DNA of 64,000 nucleotides, from NCBI GenBank assembly GCA_029959555.1, contig JASCPI010000021.1, forward strand, positions 1 through 64,000, read 5' to 3'. Under the pieces are notes generated by a model, which searched no databases, was not told where the DNA came from, and saw nothing but the letters and a program-made list of their open reading frames with translations. This stretch comes from Lysobacteraceae bacterium PS02065 (GTDB taxonomy: Bacteria > Pseudomonadota > Gammaproteobacteria > Xanthomonadales > Rhodanobacteraceae). The translations under genes were made by a program, and so were the position numbers. The number at the start of each line of letters is the position of its first letter. The first letter of the stretch is position 1. Of this stretch, positions 1 to 8,993 are shown piece after piece.

Positions 1-188
1 GCGGATCACTTCCGCCGCCACGCTTCATCCGCGTGGGACCGGGTATACGCTCCTCGTGAGGCGAGCCGCTCCTTGCGCGTCTGGGCAAGGCAGATGAACC
101 TGACTCCACGATGCCGACCCCACGGTTCCGGAAATGCACCCGACTCCGGTCTTGTAGAATCACCGGTCGTTTCGAACCGGATACGGCC

Positions 189-1259
189 TTGACCGCGATC
201 GCCCTGTCCGCCGCCACGTCCGAGGCGGCGATCGATGCCCTGTTCCATGCGCTGTCCAGTCACGCCGTGGCGATGCCCGCCGATGGCCGCGTGCTGTTCC
301 TGCGCGCGCGTGATGGGCGCTGGTGGAGCGGGCACTCGCGCTCGGGCTGGACGTTCCAGCAAGGCTTCAAGCCGTTCGCCGATGCGCTCGAACGTGCGGG
401 TCACCGCGTCGCCGAGCCTGCAGACGACGAGCGCTTCCCGCTCGTGCTCGTGCTGCCACCGCGCCAGCGCGACGAAGCGCGCGCGCTGTTCGCGCGTGCC
501 GTGAGGCATGCCAGCGACGGCGGCGTCGTGCTCGCGGCGATCGCGAACACCGAAGGTGCGCGCTCGGGCGAGTCCGACCTCGCGCGCCTGGCCGGCGGCG
601 TCGAGGTGATGTCCAAGCACAAGTGCCGCATCTTCTGGACCGCTCCGCTCGGCGGCGACGTCGACGCCGCGTTGCTTTCGGCATGGAGCGCGCTCGATGC
701 GCCGCGCACGATCGCCGACGGCTACGCGAGCCGGCCCGGCCTGTTCGCATGGGATCGCGTCGACGCCGCCTCGAAGCTGCTCGTCGACCACCTGCCGGCG
801 ACGCTGGCGGGACGCGCCGCCGATCTCGGTGCCGGGTACGGTTACCTCTCGGCGCAGCTCGTCGCACGTTGCGCGGGCATCACGGCGATCGACCTCTACG
901 AGGCCGAGGCGCGCGCGATCGGACCGGCGCGCGACAACCTCGCGCGTGCGGTCGCCGCGAGCGGACGCGAGGTCGCGGTCGACGTGCTCTGGCACGACGT
1001 GACCGCGGGCCTGCCGCGCCGTTACGACGTGATCGTGAGCAATCCGCCGTTCCACCAGGGCCGCGCCGACCAGCCCGGCCTCGGCCAGGCCTTCATCGCC
1101 GCCGCGGCGCGTGCGCTCGCGCCACGCGGCGTGCTCTGGCTCGTCGCCAATCGCCATCTGCCGTACGAGGTGTCGCTCGCCGAGCGCTTCACCGAGGTGC
1201 GCGAGGTCGCCGCCGAACATGGCTTCAAGGTCTTCGAGGCACGCGGGGTGCGCGCATGA
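189..1259 (+). CDS. Class I SAM-dependent methyltransferase, RsmC-like (16S rRNA guanine-N2 methyltransferase family)
   Basis: Probable rRNA methyltransferase using S-adenosylmethionine. The C-terminal half carries the SAM-binding motif DLGAGYGYLS (about residue 211) and the catalytic NPPF motif in SNPPFHQG (about residue 284), typical of RsmC/RlmG N2-guanine methyltransferases; the N-terminal half resembles the duplicated non-catalytic domain of that family. The TTG start at 189 is preferred over an in-frame ATG at 111, because the extra 26 residues look unlike the family and a TAGAAT -10-like hexamer lies at about 155-160. The stop overlaps the ATG of the pseudouridine synthase gene, so two rRNA-modifying enzymes are probably cotranslated. 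RsmC is the best guess within the family; the exact target base is inferred. Confidence 0.8.
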   Translation: MTAIALSAATSEAAIDALFHALSSHAVAMPADGRVLFLRARDGRWWSGHSRSGWTFQQGFKPFADALERAGHRVAEPADDERFPLVLVLPPRQRDEARALFARAVRHASDGGVVLAAIANTEGARSGESDLARLAGGVEVMSKHKCRIFWTAPLGGDVDAALLSAWSALDAPRTIADGYASRPGLFAWDRVDAASKLLVDHLPATLAGRAADLGAGYGYLSAQLVARCAGITAIDLYEAEARAIGPARDNLARAVAASGREVAVDVLWHDVTAGLPRRYDVIVSNPPFHQGRADQPGLGQAFIAAAARALAPRGVLWLVANRHLPYEVSLAERFTEVREVAAEHGFKVFEARGVRA

Positions 1260-1972
1260 GGCTGGTCAAGCTGATCGCCAACCTCGGCTACGGCAGTCGC
1301 CGCGAGGTGCAGGCGATGTTCCGCGAAGGCCGCATCACCGATCCGTCGGGCGACGTGCTCTACGCCGACGACAAGGTCGGCCATGCCGACGTGTATGTCG
1401 ACGGCGAGCCACTCGATCCGCCGCAGGGCATCGCGCTCATGCTGCACAAGCCGGTCGGCGTGACCTGCTCGACCAAGGACGCCGGACGCCTCGTCTACGA
1501 TCTTCTGCCACGACGCTTCGCGCTGCGCGATCCGATGCTGTCCAGCGTGGGGCGGCTCGATCGCGACACGTCGGGCCTGCTGCTGTTCACCGACGACGGT
1601 GGTCTGCTGCACCGGATCATCTCGCCGAAGGCCAGCGTGGCGAAGGTCTACGAGGCGACGCTGGCGAGCGACCTGCGCGGCGACGAGGCCGCGCTGTTCG
1701 CGAGCGGCACGCTCATGCTCGAATCCGAGAAGACGCCGCTCGCGCCGGCCGAGCTCGAGGTCGTCGATGCGCGCCATGCGCGCCTCACGCTCACCGAAGG
1801 CCGCTACCACCAGGTGCGCCGCATGTTCGCGGCCGTCGGTAACCACGTCGAGCAGCTGCATCGTGCCTCGGTCGGTGCGCTGACGCTCGGCACGCTGTCC
1901 GAAGGCGAATGGCGGCTGCTCGACACCGAGGATCTCGCGTGCGTGTTCGCCAAGCCGTCGCCAGCGACGTGA
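1256..1972 (+). CDS. rsuA: Pseudouridine synthase, RsuA/RluB/E/F family
   Basis: Converts uridine to pseudouridine in rRNA; RsuA itself acts on U516 of 16S rRNA. The 238-residue protein starts with a short S4-like RNA-binding region (VKLIANLGYGSRREV) and contains the catalytic motif GRLDRDTSGLLLF at about residues 98-110, in which the second Asp is the nucleophile. The later GRYHQVRRMFAAVGNHV segment is the conserved RsuA-type motif. The start codon overlaps the stop of the methyltransferase gene (ATGA), indicating translational coupling. Family assignment is firm; 16S specificity (RsuA rather than RluE) is inferred from the S4-like start and general similarity. Confidence 0.88.
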   Translation: MRLVKLIANLGYGSRREVQAMFREGRITDPSGDVLYADDKVGHADVYVDGEPLDPPQGIALMLHKPVGVTCSTKDAGRLVYDLLPRRFALRDPMLSSVGRLDRDTSGLLLFTDDGGLLHRIISPKASVAKVYEATLASDLRGDEAALFASGTLMLESEKTPLAPAELEVVDARHARLTLTEGRYHQVRRMFAAVGNHVEQLHRASVGALTLGTLSEGEWRLLDTEDLACVFAKPSPAT

Positions 1973-1997
1973 CGCGCCCTCACGACCCCGCGCGCGC

Positions 1998-2570
1998 GTG
2001 AGCGCATCGCCGCCCGACGAGAATGTCGTCGCCGCGACGCGCCGCTGGATCGAGCGCGCGGTCATCGGCCTCAACCTGTGTCCTTTCGCGCGCGCGCCGT
2101 ACGTGAGGGATCGCGTGCGTTTCGTGGTCAGCGCGGCGGAGACGCCCGAGGCGCTGCTCGAGGACCTGCGCCGCGAACTGGTCGCGCTGCACGAAGGCGA
2201 TGCGGAGGTGGTCGAGACGACCGTGCTCTTGCATCCGCGCGTGCTCGGCGACTTCCTCGACTACAACGATTTCCTCGGTCTGGCCGACATCGAAATCGTT
2301 GCGCTCGGGCTCGAGGGCGAGCTGCAGCTCGCGAGTTTCCATCCCGACTACTGCTTCGCGGGAACCGATACGGCCGACATCACGAACGCCACGAACCGCT
2401 CGCCGTACCCGACCCTGCACCTGTTGCGCGAGGCCGGCATCACGCGCGTGGTCGACGCGGTCGGCGACACCGACGCGATCGTCGAGCGCAACCTCGAGAC
2501 GTTGCGCACGCTGGGACACGAGGGTTGGGATGCGCTGTGGCACGACAGGGGCGCGCCTCGCGCACCCTGA
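1998..2570 (+). CDS. DUF1415 family protein
   Basis: A 190-residue soluble protein of the DUF1415 family, whose function is unknown. Recognisable features are the N-terminal TRRWIERAVIGLNLCPFA motif with a conserved Cys, the FLDYNDFLGLADI segment, and the ASFHPDYCFAGT and NRSPYPTLHLLRE blocks, all characteristic of the family. GTG is the start. It follows the pseudouridine synthase gene by 25 bases on the same strand and probably shares its transcript. No membrane segment or signal peptide is seen. Confidence 0.85.
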   Translation: MSASPPDENVVAATRRWIERAVIGLNLCPFARAPYVRDRVRFVVSAAETPEALLEDLRRELVALHEGDAEVVETTVLLHPRVLGDFLDYNDFLGLADIEIVALGLEGELQLASFHPDYCFAGTDTADITNATNRSPYPTLHLLREAGITRVVDAVGDTDAIVERNLETLRTLGHEGWDALWHDRGAPRAP

Positions 2571-2583
2571 CGAGGCTGGGCAC

Positions 2584-3360
2584 TCAGCCGCGTGCGAGCG
2601 GCTCGGGGAGGCGGATGCGTGCGGCGATCGGCAGGTGGTCGGAGACGAGGTGGGGCAGGGCACGCAGGTCTTCGACGACGAGCGTCGACGACGCGAGGAT
2701 GTGGTCGATCGCGCGTTTCGGCGCCCAGCTCGGGAACGTCAGCGGAGGCTGCTCGGGCGCCTGCAGCGAGGTCGTCGCGAACAGCGTGCGCAGCTCCGGA
2801 CTCTCGATCGGCGTGTTGAGGTCGCCGATCAGCAGCGCGTTCGGATGGCCTTGCAGCAGCTCGGTGATGTAGGCGAGCTGGAACGCGCGCGCCTTCGGGC
2901 CGAGCGACAGGTGCGCGATCACGACGACCAGCGAGGCGGCGTCTTCACCGAAGCGCACCCACAACGCGCCACGCCCGCGGATGCGGCCCGGCAGCGGGTA
3001 GTCGATGACCTCAGTAGGCCTCAGCCTCGCGAGCATGCCGTTGCACGAGTTGGCGACCTTGGCCATGCGCCGGTTCGGCTGATGGCTCCAGAACGGGAAG
3101 CCCGCGCTCTCGGCCAGGTATTGCGTCTGGTTCATGAAGCCCGAACGCAGGCTGCCGAAATCGGCCTCCTGCAGCGCGACGAGGTCGTAGCGCGAGGCGA
3201 GTGCGGCGAGGCCGTCGAGGTTGGCGCGGCGGCCGTGCGGCACGACGTGCTTCCAGCTCTGCGTGACGTACTCGCGGTAGCGCTTGACGCTGCCGCCCGC
3301 GAGGATGTTGCAGCTCAGCACGTCGAGGTGCGTGGTCGGTGTCGGGGCGTCGGGAGGCAT
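2584..3360 (-). CDS. Endonuclease/exonuclease/phosphatase (EEP) family hydrolase
   Basis: A metal-dependent phosphohydrolase of the EEP superfamily (DNase I, exonuclease III and sphingomyelinase fold). The expected active-site residues appear in order: Asn18 in SCNIL, Glu65 in LQEADF, His150, Asp180/Asn182 in GDLNTP, Asp219-His220, and Asp241-His242 in SDHLP. No signal peptide is evident, so a cytoplasmic location is likely. It lies downstream of the two DsbA genes on the same strand, an order shared with Pseudomonas and Xanthomonas genomes (engB, cytochrome c4, dsbA, EEP). Whether it acts on DNA or on a phosphodiester metabolite cannot be told. Confidence 0.85.
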   Translation of the reverse strand: MPPDAPTPTTHLDVLSCNILAGGSVKRYREYVTQSWKHVVPHGRRANLDGLAALASRYDLVALQEADFGSLRSGFMNQTQYLAESAGFPFWSHQPNRRMAKVANSCNGMLARLRPTEVIDYPLPGRIRGRGALWVRFGEDAASLVVVIAHLSLGPKARAFQLAYITELLQGHPNALLIGDLNTPIESPELRTLFATTSLQAPEQPPLTFPSWAPKRAIDHILASSTLVVEDLRALPHLVSDHLPIAARIRLPEPLARG

Positions 3361-3444
3361 CGGATCGATGGAGCGGAGCGCTGCATGCAGCCTAGCGGAT
3401 CGTCGGGTGCGCGGCCTGACTGGCGCACAACCGGTGGCCTGAAA

Positions 3445-3474
3445 CGCGAAGGCCGCCCCGGGGGCGGCCTCGCG
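3445..3474 (-). terminator. Rho-independent-type hairpin after dsbA
   Basis: A GC-rich stem (AGGCCGCCCC pairing with GGGGCGGCCT, extended by CGCG arms with one bulged base) just past the stop of the minus-strand dsbA gene. Read on that strand it is followed only by TTTC, so the U-tract is weak; it may slow rather than fully end transcription into the downstream EEP gene. Confidence 0.6.
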
Positions 3475-3496
3475 TGGTGCCAGGCCGGAGCGGGCC

Positions 3497-4204
3497 TTAC
3501 TTCTTGGCGGCAGCCTTGGCCGGCTTGCCCTTCGCGTCGTGCTCCTGCTTGACGAGCTTCTGCACGAGCTCGAGGAGCTGCGGATAGCCGCCGGCCGAGG
3601 CGCCGGTGATGCGGTACTTGCCGTTCACGATGATCGTCGGGGTGCCGTCGACGCCGAGCTTCGGCACGATGTCCTTCGAACGCGCGAGCTGGCTCTCGAC
3701 GACCATCGAGGTCGACGCCTGCTTGAACTTCTCGACGTCGACGCCGTTCTCGCCGTAGAACGCGGCGATGTCGTCGAACGAGCGGAACGCACGGCGGTCA
3801 CGGTGGATCGCGTCGAACAGCTTCTGGTGCGTCGTGTCGAGCACGTTGAGCGACTGCGCCGTGTAGTAGGCGCGTGCGAACGCTTCCCACTGCGCGTTGA
3901 AGATCGCCGGCACGTAGGTGAACTTCGCATACGACGGCAGCGCCGCCTTGAGCTGGTCGGCGTACGGCTGGAAGTGCGCGCAGTGGATGCACGCGTAGCT
4001 GAACACCTCGACGACCTCGATCGTGTCGCCGCTCGTCGGCTGGGCCGGCTCGACGAGGAAGTAGTTCTTGCCGACCTCGGCCGCACCCGGCGTCGAGGCC
4101 GGGGCTTCGGCGTGCGCGTGACCGGCGTGGTCGTCGTGGGCAACCGCGTGGAACGAGAACGCCATCAGCAAGGTGGCGAGCAGCAGGGTCAGGCGCTTGG
4201 ACAT
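3497..4204 (-). CDS. dsbA: Thiol:disulfide interchange protein DsbA (first of tandem pair)
   Basis: Periplasmic thioredoxin-fold oxidase that introduces disulfide bonds into secreted proteins. The 235-residue precursor has a signal peptide (about 1-22, cut near HAVA), a His-rich mature N-terminus (HDDHAGHAHAE), the active site Cys72-Ile-His-Cys75, and the cis-proline loop VDGTPTI. The C-terminus is a Lys/Ala tail. A GGAGA ribosome-binding site lies before the ATG. It sits 56 bases downstream of a second dsbA paralogue with a CPHC site; the two differ in active-site dipeptide (IH versus PH) and probably in redox potential or substrates. Tandem dsbA genes here are usual in xanthomonads. Confidence 0.92.
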   Translation of the reverse strand: MSKRLTLLLATLLMAFSFHAVAHDDHAGHAHAEAPASTPGAAEVGKNYFLVEPAQPTSGDTIEVVEVFSYACIHCAHFQPYADQLKAALPSYAKFTYVPAIFNAQWEAFARAYYTAQSLNVLDTTHQKLFDAIHRDRRAFRSFDDIAAFYGENGVDVEKFKQASTSMVVESQLARSKDIVPKLGVDGTPTIIVNGKYRITGASAGGYPQLLELVQKLVKQEHDAKGKPAKAAAKK

Positions 4205-4260
4205 CGGTGATTCTCCGGGAAGGGCGGCGCGTGGGACAGCGGGAAGCGCGGCAAGTTGCC

Positions 4261-4899
4261 TCAGCCGCCGGATTCCTTCGCGATGAGGTGCTTGAGCAGC
4301 GGTTCGATGCGGTTGTAGCCGCCCGCCGACTGGCCGCTCAGGCGGTACTTGCCGGCGACGATGAAGGCGGGTGTGCCGTCGACGCCGTAGGCCTTGATGA
4401 CGGTGTCGTTGCGCTTGAGGCGTGCCTCGATCGCGAACGACTTCGACGTCGCGATGAAGTCTTCCGCCTTGACGCCGTACTTGGAATAGAACGCGGCGAC
4501 GTCCTCGATCTTCGGCGCGCGCGTGTCGAGCTTGCGGTCGACGTAGATCGCGCGGAACAGGTCGGTGTGGGCCTTGTCGGCGATGCCGAGCGCCTGCGCC
4601 GTGTAGTAGGCGCGCGCGTAGACCTTCCATGCATCGAAGCCGAACTGGGCCGGCAGCAGCACGAACTGCGCGTTCGACGGCAGGTTCTTCTTGATGTTCT
4701 CGACGATCGGCGCGACTTCGTTGCAGTGCGGGCAGGCGTACGAGAACACCTCGACGACCTCGACCTTGTCACCCGTGGTCGTGGCCTGCGGCGGTTCGAT
4801 CACGAAGTAGTGCTTGCCGGCCACCCACTCGTCGGACTGCGCGTGTGCGCCCGCGACGAGGCCGAGGCCCAGGATCAGGGAAGAAAGGGTTCTGAACAT
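4261..4899 (-). CDS. dsbA: Thiol:disulfide interchange protein DsbA (second of tandem pair)
   Basis: Periplasmic disulfide oxidase with the canonical DsbA active site Cys56-Pro-His-Cys59 and cis-proline loop VDGTPAF. A cleavable signal peptide covers about residues 1-20 (ending AGAHA). The length of 212 residues matches the family. A GGAGGACCC Shine-Dalgarno run precedes the ATG. It lies between cytochrome c4 and the CIHC-type paralogue, all on the minus strand, and the three are probably cotranscribed. The CPHC form is the likelier main DsbA; re-oxidation would need DsbB, which is not in this window. Confidence 0.92.
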   Translation of the reverse strand: MFRTLSSLILGLGLVAGAHAQSDEWVAGKHYFVIEPPQATTTGDKVEVVEVFSYACPHCNEVAPIVENIKKNLPSNAQFVLLPAQFGFDAWKVYARAYYTAQALGIADKAHTDLFRAIYVDRKLDTRAPKIEDVAAFYSKYGVKAEDFIATSKSFAIEARLKRNDTVIKAYGVDGTPAFIVAGKYRLSGQSAGGYNRIEPLLKHLIAKESGG

Positions 4900-4973
4900 G
4901 GGTCCTCCGGGAACGGTCGTGACACGTGCGCGGCCGTCGCGGCCGTCACGTGACGGCGGACCGACCGCAAGGA

Positions 4974-5612
4974 TTACTTGGCGGTGTGCAGGCCCTGGGC
5001 GTACGAGGCCAGGGCGGCGATGTCCTTGTCGCTCAGGCGGCCGGCGATGTCCGGCATGATGTTGGCGTGCTCGTCCTCGCCCCACCTGGCGCCACCGCGC
5101 CATTCGCCGAACTTCGCGGTGATGTACTCGGCCCACTGGCCCGAGAGCTGCGGGTAGGCCGAGCCGGCCATGCCGCGGCCGTCGGGGCCGTGGCAGGCCA
5201 TGCACGCGGGCACGCCGAGCTTGGCGTCGCCTGCGCGGTAGAGCTGCTGGCCGCGCGCGACGAGCGACTCGTCGGCTTCGGCCGGGCTCGGATGCTTGGT
5301 CGCGAAGTACGCGCCGATGTCGTGCATGTCCTGCGGCGTCAGCGTCGCGGCGAACGGCGCCATGATCGGGTTGTTGCGCTTGCCCGACTTGAACTGCACG
5401 AGCTGGCGGGCGATGTAGGCCTCGTTCTGGCCCGCGAGCTTCGGGTACATCGGGCTCTGCGAGTTGCCGTCCGCGCCGTGGCAGGCGCCGCACGCGGCGG
5501 CCTTGCCTTCACCGGCCTTGGCGTCGCCGGGCTGGACCTTTTCGGCGGCGAAGGCATGGCCCGACCCGATCGCGATCAGGGCCGCCAGAGCAAAAACGCG
5601 CCGAAAACTCAT
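4974..5612 (-). CDS. Cytochrome c4 (di-haem periplasmic cytochrome c)
   Basis: Periplasmic electron carrier of the cytochrome c4 type. After a signal peptide (about 1-22, ending AFA) two homologous haem domains follow, each with a CXXCH motif: Cys41-Gly-Ala-Cys44-His45 and Cys137-Met-Ala-Cys140-His141. Distal Met ligands are expected in NPIMAPFA and NIMPDIA. At 212 residues it matches the two-domain family. It is divergent from engB and upstream of the dsbA pair, the same arrangement as in pseudomonads. It probably hands electrons to a terminal oxidase. Confidence 0.93.
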   Translation of the reverse strand: MSFRRVFALAALIAIGSGHAFAAEKVQPGDAKAGEGKAAACGACHGADGNSQSPMYPKLAGQNEAYIARQLVQFKSGKRNNPIMAPFAATLTPQDMHDIGAYFATKHPSPAEADESLVARGQQLYRAGDAKLGVPACMACHGPDGRGMAGSAYPQLSGQWAEYITAKFGEWRGGARWGEDEHANIMPDIAGRLSDKDIAALASYAQGLHTAK

Positions 5613-5755
5613 ACACTCACTCCACAGGATGACGGGACATCACGCGCCACCCCTCCATTCGGCGGCGGCGCGAGGACGGAAACCGGGGAATTATCCGCAC
5701 CAGCCGGAGGCCGGTCAAACAGCCCTGCGCCTCATCGTAGCAGCCACGGACAGAC

Positions 5756-6367
5756 ATGCACATTCTGCACACCGCCCGGTTCTTCAAAAGCGCCAACAGC
5801 ATGCGCGACCTGCCGCCCGACACGGGCGCCGAGGTCGCGTTCGCGGGGCGTTCGAACGCCGGAAAATCGAGCGCGCTCAACGCACTGGCATCGCACAAGG
5901 GCCTCGCGCGCGTCAGCAAGACGCCGGGCCGCACGCAGCTCATCAACATCTTCTCGCTCGACGACGACCATCGCCTCGTCGACCTGCCGGGTTACGGCTA
6001 CGCGAAGGTTCCGGTTGCGATCCGCGACCACTGGCGCGGTCTCGTCGACACCTACATGCGCAACCGCGAGTCGCTGAAAGCCGTCGTGCTGATCATCGAT
6101 TCGCGGCATCCGCTCAAGGAATACGACCGCCAGATGCTCGCCTACGCGGCCTCGATCGACCTGCCGTGCCACTGCGTGCTGACCAAGTCGGACAAATTGT
6201 CGCGCAGCGAAGCCGCGCGCACGCTGGCCCACACGCGTGCCGAGCTCGGTGCCGACGAAGGCCCCGATGCGCGCGTCAGCGTGCAGCTGTTCTCGGCGAC
6301 CGCCAAGACCGGCCTCGACGAGGCCCGCGCGGTGATCCTGCGCTGGCTAGGCATCACGCCGGCCTGA
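5756..6367 (+). CDS. engB: Ribosome biogenesis GTPase EngB (YihA/YsxC)
   Basis: Essential GTP-binding protein of the TrmE-Era-EngA-EngB class, needed for assembly of the large ribosomal subunit. The G1 loop is GRSNAGKSS (31-39), G3 is DLPGYG (76-81), G4 is TKSD (143-146) and G5 is near FSATAKTG. At 203 residues it is a single G domain of normal size. It is transcribed divergently from cytochrome c4 over a 143-base gap that must hold both promoters. Confidence 0.95.
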   Translation: MHILHTARFFKSANSMRDLPPDTGAEVAFAGRSNAGKSSALNALASHKGLARVSKTPGRTQLINIFSLDDDHRLVDLPGYGYAKVPVAIRDHWRGLVDTYMRNRESLKAVVLIIDSRHPLKEYDRQMLAYAASIDLPCHCVLTKSDKLSRSEAARTLAHTRAELGADEGPDARVSVQLFSATAKTGLDEARAVILRWLGITPA

Positions 6368-6511
6368 TCCCGTTCGTGCGTGCGCTGCGGCGGCATGCCG
6401 CCGCGCGCCACGCCGCGCGGGCGGAGGGGAACCGCTAGTCTTGCGCCGCCGGTCTTGCCCGTCGCGAGGCCAGCCCCATATCGCCCGCCTCACCCGCCAG
6501 GATTGCCCGCC

Positions 6512-7876
6512 ATGTCCGGACCCAGCGCCGTCAAGGACGACCCCATCGAGGGCCGCGACCAGCTGGTCGGCTACATCGCCGCGGGCGGCAAGCCGGTCGC
6601 CGACTGGCGCATCGGCACCGAGCACGAGAAGTTCGGTTTCCGCCTCGACGACCTGCGCCCGCCGACCTGGGAGGGCGAGCAGGGCATCGGCGCGCTGCTG
6701 GAAGGCCTGACCCGCTTCGGCTGGGATCGCGTCGAGGAGAACGGCAAGCTCATCGCGCTGCTGCGCGACAAGGCCTCGGTCACGCTCGAGCCGGCCGGCC
6801 AGCTCGAGCTTTCGGGCGCGCCGCTCGAGACGATCCACGAGACCTGCAGCGAGGTCACCAGCCACCTGCGCGAGGTCAAGACGGTCGCCGACGAGCTCGG
6901 CATCGGTTTCCTCGGCATGGGTTTCCAGCCGAAGTGGTCGCGCGCCGACATGCCGTGGATGCCCAAGGGCCGCTACCGCATCATGCGCGACTACATGCCC
7001 AAGGTCGGCCAGCTCGGCCTCGACATGATGACGCGCACCTGCACCGTGCAGGTCAACCTCGACTACGCCGACGAAGCGGACATGGTGCAGAAGTTCCGCA
7101 CCTCGCTCGCGCTGCAGCCGGTCGCGACGGCGCTGTTCGCCGATTCGCCGTTCACCGAGGGCAAGCCGAACGGGTACCTGAGCTACCGCTCGCACATCTG
7201 GACCGACACCGACGCCGACCGCACCGGCATGCTCGATTTCGTGTTCGAGGACGGCTTCGGCTACGAGCGCTACGTCGACTACCTGCTCGACGTGCCGATG
7301 TACTTCAGCTATCGCGGCGGCACCTACCACGACCTCTCGGGCCAGTCGTTCCGGCGTTTCCTCGACGGCGGCCTCGCAGCGTTGCCGGGCGCGAAGCCGA
7401 CGCTCACGGACTGGGCCGACCACATGACCACCGCCTTCCCCGAGGTGCGCCTCAAGAAGTTCCTCGAGATGCGCGGCGCCGACGGCGGCCCGTGGAGCCG
7501 ACTGTGCGCGCTGCCGGCGTTCTGGGTCGGCCTGCTCTACGACCAGACCTCGCTCGACGCCGCGTGGGACCTCGTCAAGGACTTCACGCGCGACGAGCGC
7601 AACGCGCTGCGCGACGGCGTCGCCAAGCACGCGCTCAAGCTGCCGTTCCGCGGCGGCACGCTGCACGAGCTCGCGATCGAGGCGGTGCGCATCTCCGCGC
7701 ACGGCCTGCGCCGGCGTGCGCGCCTCAATGCGAACGGTGCCGACGAATCGATCTACCTCGAGCCGCTGCTCGAGATCCTCGACGCCGGCCAGACGCCGGC
7801 CGAACGCAAGCTCGAGCTCTACCACCACCAGTGGAACGGCTCGGTCGATCCGCTGTTCCGCGAGTTCGCGTACTGA
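6512..7876 (+). CDS. gshA: Glutamate-cysteine ligase, plant/proteobacterial type
   Basis: Catalyses the ATP-dependent first step of glutathione synthesis, joining glutamate and cysteine. The 454-residue cytosolic protein has the features of the plant-like GCL family found in xanthomonads and alphaproteobacteria: [11 protein letters not shown] near residue 33, the [11 protein letters not shown] substrate motif, the [14 protein letters not shown] block, and the [11 protein letters not shown] and [11 protein letters not shown] motifs. The ATG at 6512 is chosen over longer starts because upstream codons give no family similarity. It belongs to a different GCL class from E. coli GshA. Confidence 0.93.
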   Translation: MSGPSAVKDDPIEGRDQLVGYIAAGGKPVADWRIGTEHEKFGFRLDDLRPPTWEGEQGIGALLEGLTRFGWDRVEENGKLIALLRDKASVTLEPAGQLELSGAPLETIHETCSEVTSHLREVKTVADELGIGFLGMGFQPKWSRADMPWMPKGRYRIMRDYMPKVGQLGLDMMTRTCTVQVNLDYADEADMVQKFRTSLALQPVATALFADSPFTEGKPNGYLSYRSHIWTDTDADRTGMLDFVFEDGFGYERYVDYLLDVPMYFSYRGGTYHDLSGQSFRRFLDGGLAALPGAKPTLTDWADHMTTAFPEVRLKKFLEMRGADGGPWSRLCALPAFWVGLLYDQTSLDAAWDLVKDFTRDERNALRDGVAKHALKLPFRGGTLHELAIEAVRISAHGLRRRARLNANGADESIYLEPLLEILDAGQTPAERKLELYHHQWNGSVDPLFREFAY

Positions 7877-7879
7877 CGC

Positions 7880-8635
7880 GTGGCGACGCGCGCGTCCGTC
7901 GCGCGTCGGGGATTCCGCGTCATCGTGCGTGCAGTGTGCGCCGTCGTGCTCGCCGCGACGCTGACCGCGAGTGCCACGACGCTCACCGCGAGCTCCACGC
8001 AGGGCGGCCAGACAAGCACCTGTTTCGGCACGGTCGCGAACGGCCGCCTCGAAGGCGGCGTGAGACTGCCGGCCTCGGGCTCGAACTACACCAGCTACAG
8101 CACGCTCGCGATCGGCCTCGGCCGCACCTGGGTGCATGCCGAGGTGCGCGACATCGTCGTCGCGGCGTATGCGGATCTCGCGTCGTCGATGCCGGACGCC
8201 GTGTTCGCCTACGGCGAAACCGGCGCGCGCGAAGGCGGGCCGTTCGCACCACACCGCACGCACCGCAACGGCACCTCGGTCGACTTCTTCGTACCGGTGC
8301 GCGACCGGGATGGCGTGTCCGTGCCGTTGCCGACGCATGCGGGCAACCGCTGGGGCTACGACATCGAATTCGACGCGAAAGGCCGTTTCGGCGAGCTCGC
8401 GCTCGATGCGGAAGCGCTCGCCGCACACCTGCTCGCGCTCAGGCGCGCCGCGAAGGCACGCGGCGCCGATCTCGTCCAGGTCATCTTCGATCCACCGATG
8501 CTGCCGCTGCTGTACGCGACGCGCCACGGTGCCGCGCTGAAGCGCGAGATCCGCTTCATGCCGCGCGCGGCCTGGGTGCGCCACGACGAGCACATTCACG
8601 TCGATTTCGCGATCCGCTGCCGACGCACGCGCTGA
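7880..8635 (+). CDS. MepA-like penicillin-insensitive murein endopeptidase (LAS/M74 family)
   Basis: Likely periplasmic zinc peptidase cutting peptide cross-links in peptidoglycan. An N-terminal signal segment (about 12-35) is followed by a family-like [17 protein letters not shown] start. The LAS-type zinc ligands are visible: His128 and Asp135 in [10 protein letters not shown], then His238 and His240 in DEHIHVDF. At 251 residues it is close to MepA (about 274). The start is GTG, three bases after the gshA stop. The overall match to MepA is moderate, so substrate specificity is inferred. Confidence 0.78.
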   Translation: MATRASVARRGFRVIVRAVCAVVLAATLTASATTLTASSTQGGQTSTCFGTVANGRLEGGVRLPASGSNYTSYSTLAIGLGRTWVHAEVRDIVVAAYADLASSMPDAVFAYGETGAREGGPFAPHRTHRNGTSVDFFVPVRDRDGVSVPLPTHAGNRWGYDIEFDAKGRFGELALDAEALAAHLLALRRAAKARGADLVQVIFDPPMLPLLYATRHGAALKREIRFMPRAAWVRHDEHIHVDFAIRCRRTR

Positions 8636-8669
8636 GCGCGGTCACCGATCCGAACCGCCCCCTCTCCCC

Positions 8670-8699
8670 AGCCCCTCTCCCGCGAGGGGAGAGGGGCTG
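8670..8699. repeat. Perfect GAGGGG-type palindrome
   Basis: A hairpin with arms AGCCCCTCTCC and GGAGAGGGGCT about a four- to six-base loop, after the endopeptidase gene. It belongs to the CCCTCTCC/GGAGAGGG interspersed palindromes also seen near 8.83, 20.25 and 26.82 kb and may act as a bidirectional transcription or mRNA 3' end element. Confidence 0.7.
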
Positions 8700-8812
8700 A
8701 AGGCGGTCCTCGTCGTGGCGGACTGTGGTTGCATGCCGGTTCGCCAGGACGCCGCATGGCCTGCGAATACACGACGAGGTCCGTGCCCAAGGATCGATCA
8801 CAACACTGCGTA

Positions 8813-8852
8813 CTCCCCTCTCCCCTTGCGGGAGAGGGCCGGGGGAGAGGGG
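8813..8852. repeat. Second GAGGGG-type palindrome in the same gap
   Basis: An imperfect hairpin built of CCCCTCTCCCC and GGGAGAGGG arms with an extra GGGGGAGAGGGG arm. Together with the copy at 8670 it brackets a roughly 110-base spacer, a pairing typical of BIME-like repeat clusters. No gene is supported in the 358 bases between the endopeptidase and UPF0149 genes. Confidence 0.65.
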
Positions 8853-8993
8853 AATGCGCAGCATCACCTGGACACCCACACATCGAGACGCAGCATCATC
8901 GCCGCACCCGCACATCGAGACACCCGAGCCGACTTCCCGGCGCGCGTGGACCATGGCGCGTATCCTGTGCGCCCCGAAACGAGCACGACTGCG